64,000 nucleotides of DNA, taken from positions 310,001-374,000 of the forward strand of contig NZ_JAGGQB010000003.1 in the NCBI RefSeq assembly GCF_018613535.1, in the 5' to 3' direction. The translations under genes were made by a program, and so were the position numbers. The notes below the pieces were generated by a model that worked only from the letters and a program-made list of their open reading frames with translations, searched no databases and was not told where the DNA came from. Positions 25,197 through 34,286 of this stretch are shown piece by piece; position 1 is the stretch's first letter, and each line of letters opens with the position of its first letter. Origin of the DNA: Bacillus sp. ISL-51. Its GTDB lineage: Bacteria; Bacillota; Bacilli; Bacillales; Bacillaceae.

Positions 25197-26906
25197 TTAA
25201 AACAAGAAATATCTTTGTCCGAGCGGAACATGGCTGGCAGGCTGACATGACAGTTCTTCTCCGTCAGCGAATACCTGATATGTTTTCGGATCAACTTCAA
25301 TGTTCGGCATCGCGGCGTTCAGCTTCATATCAAGCTTGCTCAGCTTGCGGATATGCTGCACCGGAGAAATCATTTTTTCAAGCCCCAGTTTGCCGGGTAC
25401 GCCGTTTTCAATGCTCGCCTTGGACATAAAAGTGATGGATGTATTGCGGTTCGCTTTTCCGTAAGACGCGTACATCTGGCGCATAAATACAGGTTCAGGC
25501 GTCGGAATCGACGCATTCGGGTCTCCCATCTGGGCGCGCGCAATCATACCGCCTTTGAGCACAAGGTCAGGCTTGACGCCGAAGAAAACGGGGTCCCACA
25601 ACACTAGATCGGCAAGCTTTCCTTTTTCGACAGAGCCGACTTCATGGCTCAAACCGTGGGTGATAGCCGGATTGATCGTGTATTTTGCGACATAGCGTTT
25701 GGCGCGCACATTGTCATTGCCGTTTTCCCCGGCAAGGGCGCCGCGCTGCCTTTTCATCTTATCGGCAACCTGCCATGTCCTGATAATAACTTCCCCGATC
25801 CGGCCCATCGCCTGCGAATCAGATGATGTCATGCTGATCGCGCCGATATCGTGAAGGATATCCTCTGCCGCAATTGTGGCCGCCCTGATGCGTGAATGGC
25901 TGAATGCCACGTCCTCAGGCACATTAGTATCCAAATGGTGACAGACCATCATCATATCAAGGTGCTCGTCCATCGTGTTGACAGTATACGGAATCGTCGG
26001 CGTTGTAGAGGACGGCAAAATATTGGCATAGGACGCGAGCTTCATAATATCCGGTGCATGGCCTCCGCCGGCTCCTTCTATATGATATGTATGGATAACC
26101 CGGTCGCCGATTGCATCAAGCGTATTTTCTAAGAAACCCGCTTCGTTAATCGTGTCTGTGTGGATGGCAACCTGAATATCCGCATCGTCCGCAACTGCCA
26201 TACAGGTTTTAATGGCGCTTGGCGTTGTTCCCCAATCTTCATGGAGCTTCAGGCCGATGGCGCCCGCTTCCACCTGCTCAATGAGGGGAGCCTTGTCAGA
26301 AGCATTTCCTTTTCCTAAAAATCCGACATTGATCGGGAATTGCTCGGCTGCCTCAAGCATTCTCGACATGTACCATGCGCCGGATGTGCAGGTTGTCGCT
26401 TTACTGCCGGTCGCAGGGCCCGTTCCCCCGCCAAGGAGCGTTGTCACTCCTGAAGAAAGGGCGACCTCCATCTGTTGAGGGCATATGAAATGGATATGGG
26501 TATCCACGCCGCCGGCCGTTATGATTTTTCCTTCGCCGGAAATGACCTCTGTGCCTGCGCCGATGACCATATGCGGGTCAACGCCATCCATGATATCGGG
26601 GTTGCCGCTTTTTCCGACGCCGACAATACGGCCGTCCTTAACGCCGATATCCGCTTTCACGATTCCGGTATAGTCCAAAATGACAACGTTTGTGATGACC
26701 AGATCAAGCGCTCCGTCTTTTGCCGTAATACGCCCGTTTTGTCCCATGCCATCCCGAATCGTCTTTCCTCCGCCGAAGATCATTTCCTCTCCGTAGACGG
26801 TAAAATCTTTCTCAACTTCAATCCATAAATCGGTGTCTCCGAGTCTGACCTTATCCCCTGTTGTCGGTCCGAACAGCTCTGCGTATTGCTCACGTGTCAT
26901 CTTCAT
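25197..26906 (-). CDS. ureC: Urease alpha subunit UreC
   Basis: 569 residues from the ATG at 26906 ([14 protein letters not shown]), which overlaps the ureB stop as ATGA; equal to B. subtilis. The nickel centre is intact: H137 and H139 in GGVDTHIHF, carbamylated K220 in GLKLHEDWG, then VAIHTDT and the flap segment [18 protein letters not shown]. It hydrolyses urea to ammonia and carbamate. No ureD, ureE, ureF or ureG accessory gene is present next to the operon, as in B. subtilis. Confidence 0.97.
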   Translation of the reverse strand: MKMTREQYAELFGPTTGDKVRLGDTDLWIEVEKDFTVYGEEMIFGGGKTIRDGMGQNGRITAKDGALDLVITNVVILDYTGIVKADIGVKDGRIVGVGKSGNPDIMDGVDPHMVIGAGTEVISGEGKIITAGGVDTHIHFICPQQMEVALSSGVTTLLGGGTGPATGSKATTCTSGAWYMSRMLEAAEQFPINVGFLGKGNASDKAPLIEQVEAGAIGLKLHEDWGTTPSAIKTCMAVADDADIQVAIHTDTINEAGFLENTLDAIGDRVIHTYHIEGAGGGHAPDIMKLASYANILPSSTTPTIPYTVNTMDEHLDMMMVCHHLDTNVPEDVAFSHSRIRAATIAAEDILHDIGAISMTSSDSQAMGRIGEVIIRTWQVADKMKRQRGALAGENGNDNVRAKRYVAKYTINPAITHGLSHEVGSVEKGKLADLVLWDPVFFGVKPDLVLKGGMIARAQMGDPNASIPTPEPVFMRQMYASYGKANRNTSITFMSKASIENGVPGKLGLEKMISPVQHIRKLSKLDMKLNAAMPNIEVDPKTYQVFADGEELSCQPASHVPLGQRYFLF

Positions 26907-27277
26907 CGGATCACCCCCTCCATCCATCCGGCTTTCGTAAGGTTCGATAAGGTTTTATCCTTTCCCCGTTCATCCATATAGGTGTCAGCCATGCCGTTTA
27001 ACCCTCTGATCGTTTTTCTTCCGCCGATTTCAACGAGCGTAACTGTTTTCTCCTCGCCCGGTTCAAAACGGACAGACGTGCCTGAAGGAATATCCAGACG
27101 CATGCCGATTGCTGCATCCCGCTTGAAGGATAGGGCGCCGTTGGCTTCGGCAAAATGAAAATGTGAACCGACTTGAACCGACCGCGTTCCCGTATTGGTA
27201 ACAGACACTTCCTTTGTTCTTCGGCCTTCGTTAATGGCAATTATCCCTTCTGCGACTTGAATGGCTCCCGGCTTCAT
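26903..27277 (-). CDS. ureB: Urease beta subunit UreB
   Basis: 124 residues, a typical separate beta subunit ([30 protein letters not shown]). It packs between UreA and UreC in the (ABC)3 assembly and carries no catalytic residue. Both ends overlap neighbours by four bases, so the three genes are translationally coupled. Full length. Confidence 0.96.
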   Translation of the reverse strand: MKPGAIQVAEGIIAINEGRRTKEVSVTNTGTRSVQVGSHFHFAEANGALSFKRDAAIGMRLDIPSGTSVRFEPGEEKTVTLVEIGGRKTIRGLNGMADTYMDERGKDKTLSNLTKAGWMEGVIR

Positions 27278-27600
27278 GACTTCACCTCCGCTGTGATCGG
27301 CTGAATCGGCTGATGAACGGTAACAAGCTTGACTCCGTCCGGAAACGTTGCTTCAACCTGGATCGACTCCAGCATTTCCGGGACGCCTTCCATGACGTCC
27401 TTTCCCGTTAAAACATGGCGGCCGGACTCCATCAGCTCTGCGACGCTTTTTCCATCCCGCGCTCCTTCCATCAGATAACAGGTCAAATAAGCAGCCGCTT
27501 CAGGGTAATTGAGCAAAACGCCGCGCTCTTTTCGCTGTTTAGCCAGCTCTCCCGCTGCAAAAATAAGCAATTTTTCTTGTTCAACCGGTGTTAATTTCAT
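27274..27600 (-). CDS. ureA: Urease gamma subunit UreA
   Basis: 108 residues, slightly longer than the usual 100-105 ([20 protein letters not shown]...VHQPI). First gene of ureABC, start preceded by AAGGGGGAG. Nitrogen control is likely: a perfect TnrA/GlnR box lies 210 bp upstream. In B. subtilis the operon is activated by TnrA and repressed by GlnR and CodY. Confidence 0.96.
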   Translation of the reverse strand: MKLTPVEQEKLLIFAAGELAKQRKERGVLLNYPEAAAYLTCYLMEGARDGKSVAELMESGRHVLTGKDVMEGVPEMLESIQVEATFPDGVKLVTVHQPIQPITAEVKS

Positions 27601-27807
27601 CTGTACTCCCCCTTAGTGATAGCTCAAGCGCAATTCATGTTCATACCGAAAATGATGCAGGCGGGTACCACCCCCTTCACCTCATGAAATGTTAAGTGAT
27701 GAAAGAAATTCGACGGCCAATGGCTGAATTCCTTTTACAGAAAATTGAGATATCTGATTTTTTTCTTTTGAACAAACGTTTAATCAAATGGACAGATAAC
27801 CTGAAAA

Positions 27808-27824
27808 TGTAATGAAAGGTAACA
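27808..27824. promoter_or_regulatory. TnrA/GlnR box upstream of ureABC
   Basis: TGTAATGAAAGGTAACA is a perfect TGTNA-N7-TNACA site. It lies in the 372-bp gap 27601-27972, which otherwise holds A+T-rich leader and the csbD terminator; I see no gene there. A weak -10-like GATTAA/TTAAAC is about 35 bp towards ureA. Confidence 0.75.
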
Positions 27825-27927
27825 TCCTATGTGAATATTATAAAGAAACCATTCATAATTTTATAGAAAATTTAAAAAATTAGTGGAAATGAACCAAACA
27901 GAGCGGCTTTTTTGTCACAACTCATAA

Positions 27928-27956
27928 CAAAAAGCCCAAAACGCTTTGGGCTTTTG
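27928..27956 (-). terminator. Terminator after csbD
   Basis: Perfect 11-bp stem AAAAGCCCAAA/TTTGGGCTTTT with loop ACGC, T-tail on the minus strand. Confidence 0.85.
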
Positions 27957-27972
27957 TTTCTTTTATATCAGA

Positions 27973-28164
27973 TTAATCATTATTGAGTTTATCTTTCGTT
28001 TTACCGACGCCTTTTTGCAGGCTGCCTTTTGCTTTATCCTTTTTTCCTTCCGCTTTTAAATCGGATTTGTCTGCCATATCACCGGCTTTGTCCTTGGCTT
28101 CACCTTTCATTTTGTTCATGCCGCCTTTGACTTTGTCTTTTAATCCATGATCGTTACTCATCAT
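27973..28164 (-). CDS. csbD: General-stress protein CsbD
   Basis: 63 residues, of which about one third are lysine; repeated K-x-K-G-x blocks such as KDKVKGGMNKMKGEAKDKAGD are typical of the CsbD family. The start could be either of two adjacent ATG codons after AAAGGAG. CsbD proteins accumulate in stationary phase and stress; the molecular function is unknown. A SigB promoter lies 36-60 bp upstream, and a strong terminator follows, so the gene is monocistronic. Confidence 0.93.
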   Translation of the reverse strand: MMSNDHGLKDKVKGGMNKMKGEAKDKAGDMADKSDLKAEGKKDKAKGSLQKGVGKTKDKLNND

Positions 28165-28199
28165 CTCTTCAGCTCCTTTTTTTAATGTGTACTTGTTTT

Positions 28200-28224
28200 C
28201 TTCCCTTTCAGTAAAATGGTAAAC
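28200..28224 (-). promoter_or_regulatory. SigB promoter of csbD
   Basis: Minus strand: -35 GTTTAC (28219-28224), 13-bp spacer, -10 GGGAAG (28200-28205), close to GTTTAA-N12-15-GGGWAW. Confidence 0.78.
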
Positions 28225-28234
28225 CGTTCAACTC

Positions 28235-28717
28235 TCAGTTATTGATTTCACAGCGTTCCCCGAAGCGCAGCACTTTGTAGACGGCTAATCCGTCCGACAG
28301 CTTATTTTCCGCATATTGTACCGGCAGCAGGGCAAAAAAGACATAATACGTTGAAAAATAAACAAATTGGTAAAAAAATAAGTTTGGTTCGAGGACATCC
28401 TGTATGATAAGCAGATTAATTAAAAAAATGGAAGCGAGATTAAACAGACAGCCGCCCGCATAAACAAGCGCATTCGTCAGCCGGTTATCGATCTGTAATT
28501 CACCGAACTGGCAAAAGGAATCTATGAAATAGATACGCCGGACCCGAATAGGTCCCAATTTAAAGAGGCGCTTCCCCATTCCGATATCTAACGATGCCTT
28601 GCCCCCGAATAACAAGGCCATAAAACTGTGACCGGCTACATGTATGACAGACACCATTGGCAAAATGATGAGAAAAGACACAAAAAACTTTATCATGTCA
28701 TTGAATCCGAACAACAA
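28235..28717 (-). CDS. ywmF: M50-like membrane protein YwmF with altered zinc motif
   Basis: 160 residues with about four membrane segments. The arrangement resembles site-2-protease (M50) proteins: HVAGHSFMALLFGG near the N-terminus and LSDGLAVYK near the C-terminus take the places of HExxH and NxxPxxDG. The glutamate of HExxH is replaced by valine (H26-V-A-G-H30), so proteolytic activity is doubtful. Function unknown. It ends just before the csbD SigB promoter. Confidence 0.78.
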   Translation of the reverse strand: MLFGFNDMIKFFVSFLIILPMVSVIHVAGHSFMALLFGGKASLDIGMGKRLFKLGPIRVRRIYFIDSFCQFGELQIDNRLTNALVYAGGCLFNLASIFLINLLIIQDVLEPNLFFYQFVYFSTYYVFFALLPVQYAENKLSDGLAVYKVLRFGERCEINN

Positions 28718-28790
28718 ATCCCTCCTTTCAAAATCACTCTCATTTTGCGATTTTTCCGATTTTTTTTATGTTCAAACGTATTAATGCGCA

Positions 28791-28823
28791 AAAAAAAATA
28801 ACCATCTGAATTCCAGATGGTTA
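28791..28823 (-). terminator. Terminator after rapB
   Basis: Perfect 9-bp stem AACCATCTG/CAGATGGTT, 5-base loop; the minus strand continues into a T-rich run. Confidence 0.85.
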
Positions 28824-28827
28824 ATCG

Positions 28828-29958
28828 TTATATATCGTATAAACATTCTTCTTTTTGAAGGTTCTCTCTCATGCAGATTGCTTTTTCATAAAAATACGCC
28901 GCTTCTTTATACTGTTCATGGGCGCTTGTGTAAACAGCCGCCTCTAAGGCGAAATCTTCTATATACACATACAGCGATTTGTCATTCATATAATGAAACA
29001 CTTCATGAATTAAATCAAGATTAACAGATTCCAAATAAAGCGCTTGTAAAAATTTATATTTCTCTAAGCTGAATCGGTCGCCGCGGTCTTTCGCGATCTT
29101 CATCCCTCTTTCATAATAAGCGAGAGCGGCTTGATCATCATGCAGTCTGAAAAGGGTGTGCGTTAAGCTGAACAGCGCCTTCGGAAGCTGTTCAAGCTGA
29201 TGCTCCTCAAAGACGGGCAGCGCTTTTTTAAAGTAGCGGGCCGCTTCATCCAGCTCTCTCTTTTCAGAATAACAATTCCCCAGATTGTAAAGCGCCGATC
29301 CGATCAGGCGGGGCTGCCCTTCCAGCAAAGCAAGGCGGAGCGCTTCATCTAAATGCTCAAGCGCTTTGTCATAGTTTTTGCAATCGATATAATTTCCTGA
29401 GATGACGAAATGGCATTGAATCCTCCGCACTCTGTAAAAATCGTGCTCCATATACGTTTCAAGCGCCTGAATCGCGTGATTCATGGAAAAATGAGTCTGC
29501 TTCATCACATAAAAAACTTCAGACATCTTAAAGTGGAACTCTGCCCTCTCAATATCATCTTCGACAAACGAAAGTAATTTCTCAGCTTTCCGGTAAAAAG
29601 AAATAGCTGAAACGTAGTTATTCTGATCGAATTCATACATACCTCTGAATAAATGGAAATAATACTCTGACAGTCCTGATATGCTGTCCGTACTTTCAAT
29701 CGTTTTTTGCAGCTCGCTGTACTGGATCTGTGATTGCTCCGTGAAGTCCGGCTTGACGTAATCAAGCATAATATGATGGCGGTAGCTGATCAGCTGATAA
29801 TATAACAGCAGCAGCTGGTCTTCCTCCATCTGTTGTATATCCTGGTCAATTTCCTCTTTCAGCTTTATGGCATCAGCCGCTTGAAACGTTAAAATGTGCT
29901 TGTACCATTTGTTGATTTTGACTCCAACTTGAGATGACGGAATCTCGTATGCGGTCAT
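28828..29958 (-). CDS. rapB: Spo0F-phosphate phosphatase RapB
   Basis: 376 residues, one fewer than B. subtilis RapB. The N-terminal helical bundle (residues 1-70, containing [20 protein letters not shown]) binds the response regulator, and TPR helices follow ([31 protein letters not shown]). It dephosphorylates Spo0F and delays sporulation; CSF (PhrC) is reported to inhibit it in B. subtilis. No phr gene is adjacent. Shares family and layout with rapD at 4.3 kb. Confidence 0.9.
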   Translation of the reverse strand: MTAYEIPSSQVGVKINKWYKHILTFQAADAIKLKEEIDQDIQQMEEDQLLLLYYQLISYRHHIMLDYVKPDFTEQSQIQYSELQKTIESTDSISGLSEYYFHLFRGMYEFDQNNYVSAISFYRKAEKLLSFVEDDIERAEFHFKMSEVFYVMKQTHFSMNHAIQALETYMEHDFYRVRRIQCHFVISGNYIDCKNYDKALEHLDEALRLALLEGQPRLIGSALYNLGNCYSEKRELDEAARYFKKALPVFEEHQLEQLPKALFSLTHTLFRLHDDQAALAYYERGMKIAKDRGDRFSLEKYKFLQALYLESVNLDLIHEVFHYMNDKSLYVYIEDFALEAAVYTSAHEQYKEAAYFYEKAICMRENLQKEECLYDI

Positions 29959-30111
29959 GCCCCTTTCACAACCTTTTCTAATTTCTATTGGTTATATTTT
30001 ATCATAATGTATGGCTTTGGAATTAATTTATCTTGATACAGCGTCCATCAAAATTCCTACTTCATATATTTCGGCTGAGGCCGGGTTTTTTTGAACAAGC
30101 GCCTTCAGGAA

Positions 30112-30152
30112 TAAAAAAAGCTTGCTCCGCTCTAATCGGGCAAGCTTTTTTT
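30112..30152 (-). terminator. Terminator after moaA
   Basis: Perfect stem AAGCTTGC/GCAAGCTT, extended inside by CCG/CGG, with T-run on both strands. Confidence 0.8.
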
Positions 30153-31177
30153 CATCCGCCTATATAAGACATTTCCACTTTCTTTTTCCCGGCCGTTTTA
30201 GAAAGCGTGCGATCAATCGAATACTGATCGGTACGGTTTTTCCAGACGGAAGCGATGGCGTCCGTCAATTCATCATCAGTTAAGCCGCCGCGCACAAGCT
30301 TTCGCACATCATAGCCTCCGGAAGCGAACAGGCATGTAAACAGCTCGCCTCTGGCCGACAAGCGCGCCCTGTTGCAGGAGGCGCAAAATGCATCTGAGAC
30401 TGAGGAAATCACGCCGATTTCGCCTGAACCGTCAAGGTAGCGGAACCTGGAGGCGACCTCTCCCTGATAATTCGCTTCTATCGGTTCTGTCGGCATGCTT
30501 TTATTGATCAATTCGATGATCTCCGCCTTCGTAATGACGTCTTTTTTATTCCACTGGTTCGTATTGCCGACATCCATAAATTCAATAAACCGGAGAATAT
30601 GGCCCTTTTCTTTAAAATAACGCGCCATCAGTAATATGTCCTTTTCATTCACGCCCTTTTGGACGACCATGTTGATTTTCACGCCGAGACCGGCGGCTTT
30701 TGCCGCCTCAATGCCTTCAAGCACCTTGTTCACGGAAATGCCGCGGCCGTTAATGGCCTTAAATCTCTCATCCTCTAAAGAATCAAGGCTGACGGTCACC
30801 CGGTGCAGCCCCGCCTGCTTCAGCTTCTCTGCGTAGACGGGGAGCAGCGATCCGTTTGTGGTCATCGCGATATCCCGAAGACCCGGAATACGCGCGAGCT
30901 TTTTGATCAATTCAGGCATATCTTTCCGCATGAGCGGCTCCCCGCCCGTCAGTCTGATTTTTTCAACGCCGAAGCGGCCGACAAACAGCTTCGCAAGCCG
31001 CTCCAGCTCTTCAAATGAGAGCAATTCTGTCTTTTGTAAAAATGGATAATCCGGTCCGAATAATTCGGCTGGCATACAGTACGTGCATCTGAAGTTGCAG
31101 CGGTCAGTGACAGAGATGCGCAGATCTCTGAGCGGTCTGTCCCTTTTGTCTGACAACCGGCGCGTTTCTGTATTCAT
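30152..31177 (-). CDS. moaA: GTP 3',8-cyclase MoaA (NarA)
   Basis: 341 residues from the ATG at 31177 after AAAGGGG; equal to B. subtilis MoaA. Radical SAM cluster cysteines C27, C31 and C34 lie in [12 protein letters not shown]. The second 4Fe-4S set is in the C-terminal half ([20 protein letters not shown]). The C-terminal MSYIGG carries the double glycine needed for the reaction. It starts molybdenum cofactor synthesis. It follows fdhD by 16 bp, an operon for molybdoenzyme (nitrate reductase or formate dehydrogenase) maturation. Confidence 0.96.
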   Translation of the reverse strand: MNTETRRLSDKRDRPLRDLRISVTDRCNFRCTYCMPAELFGPDYPFLQKTELLSFEELERLAKLFVGRFGVEKIRLTGGEPLMRKDMPELIKKLARIPGLRDIAMTTNGSLLPVYAEKLKQAGLHRVTVSLDSLEDERFKAINGRGISVNKVLEGIEAAKAAGLGVKINMVVQKGVNEKDILLMARYFKEKGHILRFIEFMDVGNTNQWNKKDVITKAEIIELINKSMPTEPIEANYQGEVASRFRYLDGSGEIGVISSVSDAFCASCNRARLSARGELFTCLFASGGYDVRKLVRGGLTDDELTDAIASVWKNRTDQYSIDRTLSKTAGKKKVEMSYIGG

Positions 31178-31193
31178 AAGCCAAGACCCCTTT

Positions 31194-31982
31194 CTATTTT
31201 CCAACCCGTTCAGGATGTGTGTATACGTTAAACGATCCGTTTCTGACAAAACCGATCACCGTGATGTTCAGCTCTTCCGCCATTTGCAGCGCAAGCTCGG
31301 TCGGCGCCGATTTAGAAATAACGATCGATACACCGATTTTTGCGGCTTTTAATAAGACCTCCGAGGAGATCCGGCCGCTGAAGACAATCAGCTTGTCGCG
31401 GACTGGCATTCCGTTTTGCAAGCAATGCCCATAGAGCTTATCCAGCGCATTATGGCGGCCGATATCCTTCCGCATGAGCAGCATCTTTTCCGTATCGCAC
31501 AGCGCCGCGTTATGGACACCGCCTGTTTCTTGGAAGGTGCCGCTCCCGCTTTGCATCGTCTTCATTAATTCAAGACACGCCTCAGGAGTTATTTTGATTC
31601 GGCTGACGGCTGTTTTGGCCGTTTTGACATCCTGCTGAAAGTAAAAATGCCGGCCTTTCCCGCAGCATGACCCGATGACCCTCTTCGTATAGTCTTTTTG
31701 CTCCAGCACTTCAGGATGCGTAAGTTCCACATACGCAAAACCGAGACTTTCATCTATTATAAAGCTTTTAATCTCTTTTTCAAATCGAATAACGCCTTCT
31801 GACGCGAGAAACCCGATGACCAGTTCCTGTAAATGATCAGGCGTGCAGACGAGCGTTACGAACTCGCGCCCGTTCAGCATGACAGTCAATGGATACTCAG
31901 CTGCCATCCGATCTGTCGTTTTCGTTAATTCCCCTTGTTCGTAACGGTATATTTCCCTCACCGCTGTTGCTTTATCTTCCAC
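31194..31982 (-). CDS. fdhD: Formate dehydrogenase sulfurtransferase FdhD (NarQ)
   Basis: 262 residues, same as B. subtilis. The reactive cysteines C106 and C107 lie in VIGSCCGKG. The nucleotide/Moco-binding half contains [13 protein letters not shown] and [14 protein letters not shown]. FdhD transfers sulfur to the molybdenum cofactor to activate formate dehydrogenases. First gene of the operon with moaA. Confidence 0.95.
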   Translation of the reverse strand: MEDKATAVREIYRYEQGELTKTTDRMAAEYPLTVMLNGREFVTLVCTPDHLQELVIGFLASEGVIRFEKEIKSFIIDESLGFAYVELTHPEVLEQKDYTKRVIGSCCGKGRHFYFQQDVKTAKTAVSRIKITPEACLELMKTMQSGSGTFQETGGVHNAALCDTEKMLLMRKDIGRHNALDKLYGHCLQNGMPVRDKLIVFSGRISSEVLLKAAKIGVSIVISKSAPTELALQMAEELNITVIGFVRNGSFNVYTHPERVGK

Positions 31983-32051
31983 TGTTTTCCCCTCCGCAAT
32001 ATTCTTCTTTTTTATTCTTCCACACTCAGCGTATTTTGTCGAATATGCGGT

Positions 32052-32080
32052 TTAAAAAAAGAGCCCGCCCCGGACTCTTT
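32052..32080 (-). terminator. Terminator after the small membrane ORF
   Basis: Minus strand AAAGAG-x-CCGGGGCGGG-CTCTTT hairpin followed by seven T; it overlaps the stop codon. Confidence 0.7.
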
Positions 32081-32246
32081 ATGTTTCTTTATGACGCTGT
32101 TTTTTGCTCAGGATAGTGAATAAAATGACTGCGGCAATAATGGCTAATATGCTGACGAAAATGAATGCGGCCAGCTTCAGAAAGATGCCGATCAGCACAA
32201 AGACCACTGCCGCCAGCACTAATATAATGCCAGCTCCTTTTAGCAA
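32079..32246 (-). CDS. ywmE: 55-residue two-helix membrane protein, probable YwmE counterpart
   Basis: A short ORF from a TTG (MLKGAGIILVLAAVVFVLIG) six bases after AAAAGGAGATG, stopping inside a terminator. Almost the whole product is hydrophobic: helices at about residues 5-22 and 25-46, then a basic tail KKQRHKET. The good ribosome binding site, terminator and hydrophobic pattern make it a real gene. The position between fdhD and ywmD suggests ywmE. A longer ATG frame at 32089-32274 on the same strand is in another phase and looks random. Confidence 0.7.
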   Translation of the reverse strand: MLKGAGIILVLAAVVFVLIGIFLKLAAFIFVSILAIIAAVILFTILSKKQRHKET

Positions 32247-32295
32247 ACGTGTCATCTCCTTTTAGTCGTATCATTCCCGCTACCCCAGTTTCTAA

Positions 32296-32329
32296 ACAAA
32301 AAAAAGACGCCTTTCACCGGCGTCTTTTC
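32296..32329 (-). terminator. Terminator after ywmD
   Basis: Perfect 10-bp stem AAAAGACGCC/GGCGTCTTTT with T-run on the minus strand. Confidence 0.82.
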
Positions 32330-32337
32330 TCGAAATT

Positions 32338-33021
32338 CTATTCATTTGCCAATTCCTGTGCTGCGTCATCCCAAGCCTGCTTAAATTCAGCAGCGCTGTC
32401 AGCAGAAACATAAGTTCCTCCGCCTGCTTTGGCCGCTTGTTCAAGGCTTTCGCTTCCTTTTACGCCAAAGTTAAAGCCGATGATGTTGACAATCGTGTTG
32501 ACGTTCGCTTTACGGAGTTTCTGAATCTCCGCTTGAGGATTTCCGCCGCACGTTTCCTCACCGTCTGTAATTAAATAAACCACGTTTTTCCCTTTAGCTC
32601 CAACCCGCTCAAACTCTTCTCTCGTATCAGAAAGCGCTTTTGCGATCGGTGTCCAGCCTGTCGGTTTAATTTGGCTGAGTGATTGGTCGAACGGAGACAC
32701 AGAATACGGCTGAAGACCGTAAAGAGTTTCCGTTGAATTGCATGACACGGCCTTGCCGGACATTTTGTTGTTGCCTTTATGTCCGAATACCCGCAGCATC
32801 AGATTCGTATCTTCAGGAAGGACTTCTGCAAATGATTTGACTGAATCCTTGGCAACGTCAATTTTACGCTCTCCATCTGTTTTTTGAATCATACTGCCGC
32901 TTGCGTCAAACAAAACAGCAACGTTTGTTTCCTCATGCGTTTTCTCAGCCGCAAAAGCAGGTGATCCGAGAGAAAGCGTCAAAAGACCGACAATCCCCGC
33001 AGTAAACATTTTTTTCATCAT
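32338..33021 (-). CDS. ywmD: Secreted VWA-domain protein YwmD
   Basis: About 227 residues from the ATG at 33021 (or 33018) after AGAGGAATG. Signal peptide MMKKMFTAGIVGLLTLSLGS ending AFA-A, then a von Willebrand A domain: MIDAS motif VLFDASGSM, later TGWTPIAKAL and ITDGEETCGGNPQ. Two cysteines (KAVSCNST and EETCGG) could form a disulfide. VWA domains bind protein partners through a metal. Function unknown. Paralogue of ywmC, each with its own terminator. Confidence 0.87.
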   Translation of the reverse strand: MMKKMFTAGIVGLLTLSLGSPAFAAEKTHEETNVAVLFDASGSMIQKTDGERKIDVAKDSVKSFAEVLPEDTNLMLRVFGHKGNNKMSGKAVSCNSTETLYGLQPYSVSPFDQSLSQIKPTGWTPIAKALSDTREEFERVGAKGKNVVYLITDGEETCGGNPQAEIQKLRKANVNTIVNIIGFNFGVKGSESLEQAAKAGGGTYVSADSAAEFKQAWDDAAQELANE

Positions 33022-33296
33022 ACTCATTCCTCTCCATTCGTTTTTCACCGATGGGCCCCTCGGCTCTCCTTTATGCTAGATTAGGCAACAGTAAAAAGAT
33101 ATAGGACGAGGTGCCTCTTATGGCAATAACGGCACGCCCCCAAAAAATGGGTAATATAGACGCTTCATCCTAAAAAGATTGGATAAAATATGACAGCCTT
33201 GACGGCTTTTTTCGTCCTTTTTGTAATATAAGGCGGGAAACTGATTCTTTTTACAGTTTTCTCTTCAACTGTTTTTGAATAATTTGTTAAAATCAT

Positions 33297-33332
33297 GACA
33301 AAAAAAAGGCGCCGAAAACGGCGTCTTTTTTT
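33297..33332 (-). terminator. Terminator after ywmC
   Basis: Stem GGCGCCG/CGGCGTC (one mismatch) with AAAA loop and long T-run on the minus strand. Confidence 0.75.
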
Positions 33333-34017
33333 ATTCCGCTAATGCACGTGCTTCCAATGTAAAAATGTGATTGATATCCTTTTTGCTTTGAGCTTCGTAG
33401 TATTTTCCTCCGCCCGCTTTGGCAATTTCATGAAGCTGGCCGTTGTAGCCTTCTTTAAAGTCAAATCCGATAACATTGACCTTAATATGATGTTTACGAA
33501 GTTCTTTCGCCGTCTGAATCGGATTTCCGCCGCACGTCTCCTCGCCGTCAGTCAAAAGATAAACAGCTTTATGACCGACTTTGCGCCCCGCGTTAAAAGA
33601 AGCCTTCGCATCTTCTAATGCTTTTGCGATCGGTGTCCAGCCCGTAGGCCCGATTCCGTTAAGAGAGTTCAGAAAGCTTGGTCTGTCAAATGCCTGGAAT
33701 CCGTATACGCCGCGGATGGATTGACAAGATTGTACTTTTCCTGAATTTTTATTATTTCCTTCAGAGCCGAATACCGTCATTCTGACTTGTGACTTAGACG
33801 GAAGTGAGTCCGCAAAACGAACGATTTCATCTTTTGCCATGCTGTATTTAGAAACGCCGTCTATCCGTTTCGCCATACTGCCGCTTGCATCCAGCAGAAT
33901 GGCGATATTTTTTTTAGGTTTGATGATTGTTTCGCTTGCTTTCTCAGCAGCATAAGCAGGAGATGCAGCAGTCAGCAGCAATCCCAGCATGAGTATAAGT
34001 GAAAATGTTTTTTTCAT
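33331..34017 (-). CDS. ywmC: Secreted VWA-domain protein YwmC
   Basis: 228 residues from the ATG at 34017, after AAAGGGGAAG. Signal peptide MKKTFSLILMLGLLLTAASP ending AYA-A, then a VWA domain with MIDAS motif ILLDASGSM, TGWTPIAKALEDA and LTDGEETCGGNP. It shares the GxxGNNK-x-SGK-V-SC segment with ywmD, so the pair arose by duplication. Function unknown. The 266-bp gap upstream holds the spoIID terminator and a structured element at 34176-34223. Confidence 0.87.
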   Translation of the reverse strand: MKKTFSLILMLGLLLTAASPAYAAEKASETIIKPKKNIAILLDASGSMAKRIDGVSKYSMAKDEIVRFADSLPSKSQVRMTVFGSEGNNKNSGKVQSCQSIRGVYGFQAFDRPSFLNSLNGIGPTGWTPIAKALEDAKASFNAGRKVGHKAVYLLTDGEETCGGNPIQTAKELRKHHIKVNVIGFDFKEGYNGQLHEIAKAGGGKYYEAQSKKDINHIFTLEARALAE

Positions 34018-34175
34018 CGCTCTTCCCCTTTTCAAAGTGTTTCACGTTCAACGCCGAACAACTCCTATCGTAAATGAGATGAAAAGGGAAATAAATAGGA
34101 CGGGCTTCCTCTTTATTTTTGCGTATATTCACATAGAAGCGGCTGTTTATATCAGTGAATTTCACCTGGCGTGTG

Positions 34176-34223
34176 AGACTCGGATCCCGATTGTCCGCCT
34201 TTAGGCTTTCGTTATATGAGTCT
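34176..34223. other. Compact inverted-repeat element upstream of ywmC
   Basis: AGACTC (34176-34181) pairs with GAGTCT (34218-34223). Inside are two small hairpins, CGG-ATC-CCG (34181-34189) and GCC-TTTA-GGC (34197-34206), giving a three-way-junction shape. It lies between the spoIID terminator and ywmC. It could be part of the ywmC leader or chance; I match it to no known RNA family. Confidence 0.35.
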
Positions 34224-34259
34224 GTTGGTTCCCTCACCATTTTTGGAATAGTTTTCCGC

Positions 34260-34286
34260 AAAAAAAGACGCTTATCTCAGCGTCTA
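34260..34286 (-). terminator. Terminator after spoIID
   Basis: Stem AGACGC/GCGTCT, loop of 8, T-run on the minus strand; it overlaps the spoIID stop codon. Confidence 0.78.

Noticed and set aside
32089-32274. 61-codon ATG frame near fdhD
   Set aside because: Out of phase with the better supported 55-residue TTG gene at 32079-32246, which has the ribosome binding site and hydrophobic pattern.
33196-33220. AGCC-TTGAC-GGCT followed by TTTTTT on the plus strand as a small-RNA terminator
   Set aside because: The stem is only four base pairs and no convincing plus-strand promoter precedes it; kept as chance.
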